Source of the DNA: Diadophis punctatus similis
Taxonomy: Eukaryota > Chordata > Lepidosauria > Squamata > Dipsadidae
Assembly: GCA_023053685.1 (NCBI GenBank)
Contig: JALIGW010000058.1
Location: forward strand, 1,762,637 to 1,826,636
Reading direction: 5' to 3'
DNA length: 64,000 bases
Positions within the stretch are counted from its first letter, which is position 1. Every line of letters starts with the position of its first letter. The notes under the pieces were generated by a model. The model made no database searches. It saw only the letters and a list, made by a program, of their open reading frames with translations, and had not been told where the DNA came from. This document shows positions 54,781 to 64,000 of this stretch, in pieces. Made by a program: the position numbers and the translations under genes.

Positions 54781-55640
54781 GACTGGAAACTTGATAATGT
54801 GTGGGGAGAAGAGATTGGACAACCACTTGCCTGAAATGGTATAGGATCTCCTGCTTGAGCAGGGGGCTGGACTAGAAGACCTCCAAGGTCCCTTCCGGCT
54901 CTATTCTGATTGATTGAGAAAAGCAAGCTGGAAACAAGTCTCCTAAACTTTTGGCTGCTTGATGAGAATACAGAATAGCAGAGTTGGAAGGGACCTTGTA
55001 GGTCATCTAGTCCAGCCCCTTGCTCAAGCAAGAGACCCTATATACCATTTCTGGCAAGGGGCTGTCCAGTCTCTTCTTGAAAGTGATGAAGAGATCACTG
55101 GATGGGAGGGGGGATTTGAGGGCAGGCATGGCCAGAGGCTAGAACATAGAATAATACAGTTGGAAGGGACCTTGGAGGTCAACTAGTCCAACCCCCTGCT
55201 CGAGCAGGAGACCCTATACCATTTCAGACAAATAGTTGTCCAATCTCTTCTTAAAAACCTCCAGTGATGAAGCACCCACAACTTCTGGAGGAAAGCTGTT
55301 CCATTAATTGATTGTTCTAATTGTCAAGAAATTTCTCCTTAATTCTAGGTTGCTTCTCTCCTTGATGAGTTTCCATCTGTTGCTTCTTGTCCTGCCTTCA
55401 GGTGCTTTGGAAAACGCATTAACCCCTTCTTCTTTGTGGCAGCCTCTCAAATATTGGAAGATTGCTATCATGTCTCCCCTAGTCCTTCTTTTCATTAAAC
55501 TAGACATACTCAGTTCCTGCAACCGTTCTTCCTATGTTTTAGTCTCCAGTCCCCTAATCATCTTTGTTGCTCTTCTATGCACTCTTTCCGGGGTCTCAAC
55601 ATCCTTTTTTTTTTTGGTATGGTGGTGACCAGGCTGACCC
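54780..55640. mobile_element. CR1 LINE fragments
   Basis: Sense tip (54800-54915), antisense tip (54965-55085), long antisense copy (55145-55635). Confidence 0.85.
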
Positions 55641-55919
55641 CAGATACCTATAGGTCTACCCCACTCTCTTTCTTCCAGAAATGGGGAGAATCAGGCCACT
55701 TTGTGGCTGGAGAGGCCACTGGGAGGGTCTTTCTGTGCACATCTGGTGGAGGATAGATGTGGCCCAGAATGTAGCCATCCCATCAGATTTAGGGGTGCAG
55801 GCAAAAGTTATTGGGTAATAGCGTGCCTTCTCGTTAGCTGGTTGAAAACTATTTCTCCCTTTTTATTTTAATTGATAATTGGGCAATGAAGAAATCGCTT
55901 CAAGCAATTCAAGCTTTGG

Positions 55920-56425
55920 ATCAGAATCAGAATGGAGCTGGAAGGGACCTTGGAGGTCTTCTAGTCCAGCCCCCTGCTCAAGCAGGAAGACCCTATACCA
56001 CTTCAGACCAGTGGCTGTTCCAGTCTCTTCTTAAAAACCTCCAGTGATGGAGCGCCCACAACTTCCGGTGGCAAGCTGTTCCACTGGTTGATTGTCCTCA
56101 CTGTTAGGAAGTTTCTCTTTAGTTCCAGGTTGCTTCTCTCCTTGGTTAGTTTCCAACCATTGTTTCTTGTCCTGCCTTCAGGTGCTTTGGAGAATAAGTT
56201 GACCCTCTATTGGAGAATAAGTTGATCCTCTTCTCTATGGCAGCCCCTGAGATATTGGAAGACTGCTATCATGTCTCCCCTGGTCCTTCTTTTCTCTAGA
56301 CTGGCCATGCAGCCGTTCTTCATATGTTTTTGTCTCCAGGCCTTTAATCGTCTGAGTTGCTCTTCTTTGCACTTCTTCCAAAGTCTCAACATCTTTTTTG
56401 TAGTGTGGTGAATAGTTAGTTCTTC
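55920..56425 (-). mobile_element. CR1 LINE 3' end
   Basis: Antisense 3' UTR and RT C-terminus, with a short internal duplication near 56190-56230 (GGAGAATAAGTTGA twice). Confidence 0.85.
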
Positions 56426-56710
56426 CAGGCTGCACACCCATTTGCACTCTGATTCAGGTGACCCTGAGGGTTAGGGATAAGCCCACAAGGGGCCTCAGAG
56501 ACTCTCAGAGAGAGAGCTGATGACCAGATGACTGCAAAGATTATATAGATCCTTCCATCCTCCACCGGTCCAGGCAAAACCGAAGAAGCTCCTTGGATGA
56601 GAAGCGAAATGTCTTCAAGGAAAACCCAAGAAAGTCCAGTTGCCTTTTGAAAAAGCCCCTTTGGGACAACCGTGACCTGGATGATGGAGAATCTGCATAG
56701 AGACCTTCAC
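56425..56710 (+). mobile_element. Penelope-like element 3' fragment
   Basis: CCATTTGCACTCTGATTCAG, AAGCTCCTTGGATGAGAAGC, GAAATGTCTTC, GACCTGGATGATGGAGAATC. Confidence 0.7.
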
Positions 56711-57128
56711 CCAGGTTGGGCCGGCAGAAGAAAGAAGGACCAGGTAAAGTTCTTATGGTGAAGAACTGGCAGATGCCTTCACTGGGTACAGCTCTAAGTT
56801 GAGGCTGGTTGCTACCGGATGGCTCTCCTCAAATGTTCTTCTGTGGTCCTCCTGAGACACGCAGAAGCTCCCCAGCCCTCCCCCCGCCCTCTTGAATTTT
56901 CAGCTTCTTTCCCCATGAAAGGGATATTCAGAGCCTGCTATTTGGGTATGACACGTCCCACCCATAAAAAGCTCTCTGTTCTTCTTCTGCCCTCCGGTTC
57001 TTCTCTCCCGCCCCTCCCCTCCCCTCCCCTCCCCTCTGCTTTCCAGCATTTTTGCCTGGTGACCTGATGTCCAGAGAGACAGCTGAAGACACAATGGAGA
57101 CCAGAAGGCTGGGCCAGGATGACCTTGA

Positions 57129-57129
<1 letters not shown>

Positions 57130-57159
<30 letters not shown>

Positions 57160-57414
57160 GTCAGAGAGAAAGAGGAAGAGAGAGAGAAAGAAAGAGGGGA
57201 AGAGAGAGAGAAAGAGAGGGAGAGAGAGAGGGAGAGAGAGAGAGAGAGAGAAACTGGGAGAAAGAGAGAGAGAGAACGAGAAGGGCGAAACAGAAAGAGA
57301 GAGACAGACAGCCAGAGACAGAGAAAGAGAGACAGAGTGAAAGAAACAGAAAGAGGAGAGAAAGAGGGAGAGAGAAAGAAAGAGAATGAAAGAGGGGAAG
57401 AGAGAGAGAGAAAG

Positions 57415-57445
<31 letters not shown>

Positions 57446-57800
57446 AAAAGAAAGAAAGAAAGAAAGAAAGAAAAAGAAAAGAGGAGAGAGACTGAGTGAG
57501 AGAGGGGGGGCGGGGGAGAGAGAAAGAGAGGAGGGAGGGAGGGAGGGAAGGAAGGAAGGAGGGAGAGAATAGCAATAGCACTTAGACTTATATACCACTT
57601 CCCAGTGCTTTTACAGCCCTCTCTAAGCGGTTTACAGAATTCAGCCTCTTGCCCCCAACAATCTGGGTCCTCATTTTACCGACCTCGGAAGGATGGAAGG
57701 CTGAGTCAACCTTGAGCTGGTGAGATTTGAACTGCTGAACTGCTGAACTAGCAGCCTGCGGTGCTGCATTTAACCACTGCGCCACCTCGGCTCTGCGCCA
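57130..57800. repeat. GA-rich tract and antisense Sauria SINE
   Basis: Purine tract 57130-57566 (GAGA, GAAA, GGGA), then the SINE at about 57568-57796 with its AATAGCAATAGCAC tail abutting the tract. Confidence 0.9.
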
Positions 57801-58240
57801 CAGAGAGAAATGGGCTTGGTGACTTCTGGACTTGAGAAGCTCCTTTCAATGGAGGCTCTGTCACTTCCCAGAAAGCAGAAAAGCCACATTGGGGGTGGCT
57901 GGTTGGAAAGGGTATTTGGGGGGGGGGGGAGAGAAGGAGGTTATGTGAGAGAAAGACCCTTCTCTCCTCTCATCTGGGCAGCCAAAGGAGATGGGGAGTG
58001 TGTATTGGGGGTCCTGTACCTTATATTTCTGCTTCAAGGGGAAGGGAAAACCTTCCCTTTTACTGAAAGGCAACTGGGAACTTCTTGTAGCAACCTGACC
58101 AAATCCTGCCAGGGAACCCTGAGCAGGAGTGTTATAGATCCGGTGGGGGTGGGGGTGGGGGGCAAAGGATCACACAGGACCTAAACTGGGATCTTCATCT
58201 GAAATGGGAACTGTCAACCCACCCCAGATCTCAGGACAGG
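57800..58240. other. Unclassified intergenic sequence
   Basis: No exon or named repeat seen. Confidence 0.35.
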
Positions 58241-58770
58241 CTCTGAGTTAGAGGCACGACTACCTCAGCCATCGACAGGCACGTAGAGATAAACCACAAC
58301 TACATGCCATTCAAAAAGCTAAAAGACCAGAACAACCTCCTCTCCAGCAGTCAATAAACAGAGAAGCAGAGATTAATACCAAGTTTAACAATAGGCCAAC
58401 AGTCAGGAAGTAAACAATACCCCACTCAAGGAACTCAGACAAACAAACAGTAAATAACAGCCTATTCAAGGAACCAGTAAGAACACTCCCACCAACACTG
58501 GCAGGGCGAGCCATGTATATAAACAGCCGACCGACCTCCCTTCTAGCACTGATGATGTTACCTAGTTGGATCGTGAAACATCTACAAGTTCAGAGAGCAA
58601 CAAGGACCCCACAGTCCTCCTTCCCCTTCCCCCTCCCCCTCCTCCTTTACACAACCCCCCTCCCAGCATTGATGATGTTACCTAGTTGGGTTATGAAACG
58701 TCTGCAAGACAAATCCCAAGCTCAGAGAGCATGAAGAACCCCACAGTCCTCGTCCCCCCTCCTGCTTCTC
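58240..58770 (+). mobile_element. Retroelement ORF end followed by HHR-like units
   Basis: A plus-strand frame reads QSINREAEINTKFNNRPTV, resembling the C-terminus after a PLE endonuclease (weak). It is followed by CCATGTATATAAACAG and units CTTCTAGCACTGATGATG, with a second copy having ATGAAACGTCTGCAAG. This links the HHR-like unit to a longer element. Confidence 0.5.
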
Positions 58771-59060
58771 CTCCCCTCCTCTTCTTCCTCCCTTCTCCCC
58801 CTTCTCCTTCTCCCTGCTGCTCTTCCTACCCCTACCCTTCCTGCCTCTTCCTCTTTTCTCCTCCTCCTCCCCTCCTCCTTCTCCTCCTCTTCCTTCTCTT
58901 CCTCCTCCCCCTCTTCCTTCTCTTCCTCCCCCCTCTTCTTCCTCCTCTCCCTCCTCTTCTTCCTCCTCTTCCTCCCCCTCCTCTTCTTCCTCCTCTCCCT
59001 CCTTCTCTTCCTCCCTCCTCCTCCCCCTCCTCTTCCTTTTCCTCCTCCTCCTTTTCAGAG
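58615..59060 (+). repeat. (CTC/CTT)n pyrimidine tract
   Basis: Low-complexity pyrimidine run beginning inside the last HHR-like unit. Confidence 0.9.
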
Positions 59061-59600
59061 TCCATCATATTCACTAAGTGAATCGGTAAATAAGCATCAA
59101 GATAAATAAATGCAATTCCGGGCTTTCTGCATGCTTGGTAATCCATTGGTATCCAAGTGATGGTGCTTGCAGCCTCTGGTCCCAACAGAATTCAGCGCCG
59201 CTGACCGGGTTTTTGGGCCGTCCTCTGCAGACATCCTGCAGCCGAGGCCCAGCCAGCCTGCAAGAACAGATCGGTTTAGAACAGAAGAAGGAAAATTTAT
59301 GGAGAGGAAAGAAAAAAACAATGGTTGGCAAACAGATTTTATTCCTTTCAGCACCGTTGAGCCAGAAGCTTTTGGCCAAAAGTCCCAACACAGTTCCTGA
59401 TAATCGTTTTATTGTACATTTTCTGAAAGCATAATAAAACGGGGCGGCAAAAGAATATGAATCTAACTGTTGTTGCTCACTGCCAGACCGAGTCAGCAAC
59501 CCTTTGGAGATACGGCTGCGGCATTTTTCTCAGGGACAGCAGCATTTAAAATGTGGGGATTTTAACCGGGATGAAGAATTAACAAAAGAATCCTAGTGGA
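59060..59600. other. Unclassified intergenic sequence
   Basis: Balanced unique sequence; I see no supported exon. Confidence 0.35.
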
Positions 59601-59865
59601 CAATCACTTAGATATGAGCCAGCCGTCTGCAGCAGCTGCCAAGTAGTGAGGTAGTGAAGGGTTTCCTGCCTAAGCAGGGGGTTGGACTAGAAGACCTCCA
59701 AGGTCCCTTCCAACTCTGTTATTCTATTCTATTCTATTCTATTCTATTCTATTCTATTCTATTCTATTCTATTCTATTCTATTCTATTCTATTCTATTCT
59801 ATTCTATTCTATTCTATTCTATGCCATTCCATTCCATTCCATTCCATTCCATTCCATTCCATTCC
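59600..59865 (+). repeat. CR1 tip seeding an (ATTCT)n array
   Basis: CR1 pieces to CCAACTCTGTTATTCTATTC, then (ATTCT)n at 59722-59820 and (CATTC)n to 59863. Confidence 0.95.
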
Positions 59866-60202
59866 CATCAGAGGGGGGTAGTGTTTTAATTAAAGTCAGC
59901 TTCTCTTTTTTGGTTTCATCCACCAAGAAAATCCTCCCAGAAGCCTTGCTGGAGAGAAATCCTAAAGACAGAGGTTTGAAGTGTTGCATCTGTCTGTCCA
60001 ATTACACATTTATTCTGTGTATACTTTCAAAGTGGGTTTTTTTCCTTTGCTTTTGAGTAATTTCTGTTTTCTTTAGCATATGGTATGTTTTGGGTCTCAG
60101 TTTTTTAAAACTTTGGCCCTTCTGGTAATCTTAAATTTTAGGAAAATACAGGCCCACCCATACACAAAGTATGTTTAGATGGTCTTTTCCTCCCCTCCCC
60201 CT

Positions 60203-60204
60203 CC

Positions 60205-60280
<76 letters not shown>

Positions 60281-60332
60281 TATTTATTTATTTATTTATT
60301 TCCTTCCTTCCTTCTCCATCTCTTCCTCTCTT

Positions 60333-60367
<35 letters not shown>

Positions 60368-60535
60368 CTCTCTCTTTTCTTTCTTTCTCTCTCTCTCTTT
60401 CTTCTTTCCATTCTTCCTTCCTTCCTTCCTTCCTTCCTTCCTTCCTTCCTTCCTTCCTTCCTTCCTTCCTTCCTTCCTTCCTTCCTTCTCAATATCTTTC
60501 TCTCTGTTTCCTTCCTTCCTTCCTTCTACTCCATC
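60203..60535 (+). repeat. (TTTC)n, (TTTA)n, (TTCC)n compound repeat
   Basis: TTTC at 60203-60280, TTTA to 60300, CT-rich to 60410, TTCC 60415-60487. Confidence 0.95.
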
Positions 60536-60589
60536 TCCTCCTCCTCATCCCTTTCTTTCCAAGGCAAAAAGGAGGCAGGTACAACTGCA

Positions 60590-61430
60590 GGTCAGCTAGG
60601 CTACTCGTAAGGAGGCAACCTCGCCTCATGAAGGGCTGCACCCGCGTCGCCTACTCAATCCCGCCCCAAGTAACTTGAGCATTGCTGGGGCAACCTTCCC
60701 AGTTCCCTGCCTTGTGTCCTTGTGCTGTGGATCCTGGCCTGTTCAGCTCATGGACTGCTTTCCTGGACTTTGTGTGTGCTTGTTGGACTCCGTTACCCAG
60801 TGACTCGTGCCGTGCTGAACTCAGAATCTGGACCTCTGCAATGGCGGTGCTTTCTGAGGACCTGTTTGGGTTTTTTTTTAATAAATACCAGCTCCCCAAA
60901 CACGACAAACCTTCTGTAGTTGAAGCAATGATTCCTTTATTAGGAGTGCCGGCAGCCCAGCAAAAGTTTCTCTCACACCGCAGGCTAACAAGTCTGTACG
61001 GCAGGGAGATGAATAGTTGTCTGCCACATCTATTCATCTCTGCCCCATCTTTTATCCCCAGAGCTAGGGTGGGGGCTTTGTTAGCAGAGCTGGCTCTTCC
61101 GTCCCAAGGACCGGCCCATAGATTTCCACTGCTCTCCTCTCCTCTGCCTTCTGCGCATTTGCACGTCAGGCACTGGACCCAGCTGTTCCTCCTCATCCTC
61201 ATCAGCCACCTCCAGACCTGGGGGCTGTTGACTCTCCATCTGAGGGCTGACGGATGGCCCAGGCTCTCTCTCTCTCTCTCTCTGACAGCTCCATTCCCCC
61301 TTCCCCCTCGGAGCTCTCAGGTTGCCTTGACGCTGATCCAGACCCACGCCTCCTCCTCCTCCTCTGATTCGGCTGTTGGAGGGACCAGCGGCCGACAGGC
61401 CACAACGGTACCTGTACAACTCTTGCCATT
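60590..61430. mobile_element. Possible LTR-retroelement segment
   Basis: GTTGAAGCAATGATTCCTTT with TTTATTAGG, repeat-like CT run at 61268-61285 and no gene. Called by texture only; no paired terminal repeat was found. Confidence 0.25.
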
Positions 61431-61554
61431 GTGGAATATGAAGTATTGCTTTTAAAATAATGTTTCATTATAACTTTTGCATAATAAATAAAGAAAATAA
61501 GTAACTAGAAATCTAAGGAACTTTTTGGAAAAAAATAGTTAAAACAGCATTGTT

Positions 61555-61745
61555 CTTACTGCTAGTTCAGCAGTTCAGCTGTTCAAATCTCACCGGCTCA
61601 AGGTTGACTCAGCCTTCCATCCTTCCGAGGTGGGTAAAATGAGGACCCAGATTGTTGGGGGCAATATGCTGAACTCTGTAAACCGCTTAGAGAGGGCTGT
61701 AAAGCACTATGAAGCGGTATATAAGTCTAAGTGCTATTGCTATTA
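61555..61745 (+). mobile_element. Sauria/Squam1-type SINE, 5'-truncated
   Basis: Starts at the B box (GCTGTTCAAATCTCACCGG), ends GTGCTATTGCTATTATAG. Confidence 0.9.
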
Positions 61746-61892
61746 TAGTTAACAATGTGGTTCAGAAAAGTCTAGAAAGGAGGTGGTGCTGTTTTCTGAG
61801 CAATATCTGAACTGAGCCATTTCAAAATACAGGTAATTTATGCAGAAGAGCAAGGGAAAGTTAGGGTTAATGCAGGGATGCACAATCACACC

Positions 61893-62139
61893 CTGTCGTG
61901 TTGGAAGGGAGTTTTTGGGGAATATTGTTCATAGATAGGCGCTTCGGATAGGTTGTGATCTTGGTATTACCAAGGCAATGGGGAAACAGGACAGTGTTGA
62001 GTGTCAGGTAAAACGGTATAAAAACCTGTTGCATGCTTTGATCTGGGTCCACCTTGTGTGCTCCTGTATTTGCAAATACGGTGATAAACTTTTGGTACCA
62101 GATTGCCTTCATTGCTTCATTCGTATTTCTAACACCAGA
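61893..62139 (+). mobile_element. Candidate solo LTR (retrovirus/LTR element)
   Basis: TGTCGTGTTGG start and TTTCTAACA end, a TATAAAAACC TATA-like box at about 62017, and an AAACTTTTGG 3' part after GGTGATAAAC. No flanking duplication, ORF or partner LTR seen. Confidence 0.4.
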
Positions 62140-62154
62140 TTAAGGACATTACAT

Positions 62155-62800
62155 TAGATTAACAGAGATGGGAGGGACCTTGGACGTCATCTAGTCCAAC
62201 CCCCTGCCCAAGCAGGAGACCCTACACCATTTCTGACAGATTGCAGTCCAGTCTCTTCTTGAAAGCTTCCAGGGATGAAGCTCCCACAATTTCTGAAGAC
62301 AACTTCTGTCCAATGGTTGATTGCTCTGTCAGAAAATTTCTCCTTATTTCTAAGAGAATCTCTACTTCATCAGTTTTCATCCATTATTCCTTGTCTGGCC
62401 TTCGGTTGCTTCAGAAAATAGCTTGACCCCCTCCTCTCTGTGGCAGCCCCTCAAATATTGGAAGATGCTCTCATGTCTCCCCTGGTCCTTTTCTTCACTA
62501 GATAAGCCATGCCCGGTTCCTGCAACCGTTCTTTGTATGTTTTAGCCTCCAGTCCCCTAATCATCTTGGTTGCTCTTCTCTGCACTCTTTCCAGAGTCTC
62601 AACATCTTTTTTATAGTGTGGTGCCAAAAGTGGATGCAGTACTCTAAATATGGTCTTACTAAGGCTTTATAGAGTGGTATTAGTACCTCCCTTGATCTTG
62701 ATTCTATCCCTCTGTTAGGATTGCGTTGGCTTTTTTGGCTGCCGTTGCACACAGCTGGCTCCTGTTTAGCTGGTTTCCCACTAAGACTCCAAGATCCCTC
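62155..62800 (-). mobile_element. CR1 LINE, long antisense copy
   Basis: Minus sense gives PLYKALVRPYLEYCIHFW and [17 protein letters not shown] residues, plus the 3' UTR; a (TG)n run at 62801-62831 follows. Confidence 0.88.
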
Positions 62801-62929
62801 TCACAGTGTGTGTGTGTGTGTGTGTGTGTGTTCAAGGCTGTCCTGATGCCCTCTGCTAGCCTTATTTTGACTTTTTTGACCACACCCTGCAGACACCCCC
62901 AGACTTGGTCCTAACCAAACCTTAATGCT

Positions 62930-63360
62930 CTTACCTTTCTATCTGGGACAAACTTCTCCAGGTGTTTCCACCGCGGAAGACTTCCTGCCGCCCTGCAGGT
63001 ATTAATTTACCTGGCTCTTAAAAAGTGCTTGTGTTTGTTTTCCGCATTCATCATGCGATCACAGACAGGCCCTTACCTGGAAGTGAGTCACCTGGAGTGT
63101 GTTGTGAGCAGATACGCACCTCAGCTGGAGCTCTGAGTCCTGAGCTAATTGCACATTTTGCCTTTCCCTGCCACTTCGTCTCTGGCTTCTACAATTATCT
63201 CTTCTCCCCCTTGTTCATCCATGCTACATGATGGTTAGTTCAGTTGGAGATGCCTTTAATTATGGCTTGGAGGAATTATTACTTTTAGCGCCTTTTGGCT
63301 ATTTTAACAGGCATGGCAGGAGAGCAATTAAATGAATTGCTAGTCTTATCCCATCAATTA
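62930..63360. promoter_or_regulatory. Candidate conserved non-coding element
   Basis: Repeat-free, with homeodomain-type and other cores (TGCCTTTAATTATGGCTTGG, GAGCAATTAAATGAATTG, CATCAATTAAACC, GTGAGTCACC). No coding frame. Confidence 0.3.
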
Positions 63361-63499
63361 AACCAGGGTTCCCATCCTGGTGCCCCCCCTGCTCCCTGCC
63401 CTGCTAGGCCAGGACTCTGTTCCCCCCCCTCCCTGAATATCTTTGACAATGGGCCAGGACTCCTGAAAGGCACCATGTTGGTAAAACAGTAACAAAAGT

Positions 63500-63681
<182 letters not shown>

Positions 63682-63682
<1 letters not shown>

Positions 63683-64000
63683 TGGCTCACTAATGGAACA
63701 CTGAAGAAGGAGACAGAAGGCTTGATTCTTGCAGCCCAGGAGCAAGCAATCAGAACAAATGCAATCAAGGCCAAGATCGAAAAATCAGCTGATGACCCAA
63801 AATGCAGACTTTGCAAGGAAGCTGATGAAACAGTTGATCACATCCTCAGCGGCTGCAAGAAAATCGCACAGACGGACTACAAACAGAGGCACAACTACGT
63901 GGCCCAGATGCTTCATTGGAACCTGTGCCACAACTACCACCTACCAGTGGTAAAGAACTGGTGGGATCATAAACCTGAGAAAGTAGTTGAAAACAAACAT
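63682..64000 (+). mobile_element. LINE reverse-transcriptase C-terminus (Zn-knuckle type), cut by window edge
   Basis: Frame from about 63688 reads TEGLILAAQEQAIRTNAIKA, then KCRLCKEADETVDHILSGC and HNYVAQMLHWNLCHNYHLPV. The C-x2-C ... H-x4-C knuckle after the RT is typical of R4/Dong/Rex6-like non-LTR elements (clade uncertain). Open to the right edge. Confidence 0.75.

Noticed and set aside
61893..62139. Recent provirus
   Set aside because: Only one LTR-like segment, no gag/pol/env frame nearby; at most a solo LTR.

Overview
This window is vertebrate nuclear DNA, most probably from a squamate reptile and likely an advanced snake. The evidence is its repeats: many CR1-type LINE 3' ends, tRNA-derived SINEs with a gene-like A/B-box head and a 'gctattgctatt' tail (Sauria/Squam1 type), Penelope-like element remnants with a GIY-YIG endonuclease, several hAT families with 8-bp target duplications, (ATTCT)n = (AATAG)n arrays growing from LINE tails, and a 1.2-kb Bkm-like GATA array. 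No prokaryotic or organellar genes are present.

One host gene is recognisable. It is an ortholog of KIAA1755, a relative of the PLEKHG4/quattro/Solo RhoGEF-like family, on the minus strand. Fourteen exons could be placed by splice sites, reading phase and protein character, and all phases agree. A candidate first exon ends in the start ATG in a CpG island at about 45.9-46.7 kb. Exon 2 is at 31.6-31.8 kb, a large exon 3 at 29.1-30.4 kb, Sec14/CRAL-TRIO-like exons at 27.7-16.0 kb, spectrin-like exons at 13.9-4.2 kb, and a last long exon at 2.2-3.1 kb ending in TGA. The inferred product is about 1,243 residues. No DH or PH domain is seen.

The rest is intronic or intergenic repeat mosaic. From 1-2.2 kb (3' flank) there are simple repeats and a hAT element carrying a foreign coding-like fragment. 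From 3-27 kb the introns hold CR1, SINE, MITE, hAT and Penelope-derived pieces. From 30.9-31.95 kb exon 2 is hemmed in by purine-rich arrays. From 32-46 kb (intron 1) lie an inverted duplication, repeat-unit clusters, the ATTCT array, the GATA array and a new-looking minisatellite. From 46.7-64 kb (upstream of the gene) I see no host exon; there are repeats, a nested hAT composite that seems to have captured a CpG-rich first exon, LTR-like segments and, at the right edge, a LINE reverse-transcriptase C-terminus.

The most interesting candidate is a dispersed, locally tandem repeat with the core of a hammerhead ribozyme (CTGATGA ... GAAAC GTC) and flanking segments able to form stem I. It occurs in clusters across the window and next to Penelope-like remnants, as expected for a retrozyme-like element, although its stem II is irregular. 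Also notable are three hAT families sharing a core with paired NRF1-type palindromes, and a 0.5-kb inverted duplication that brackets exons 2 and 3 and has a datable empty transposon site.
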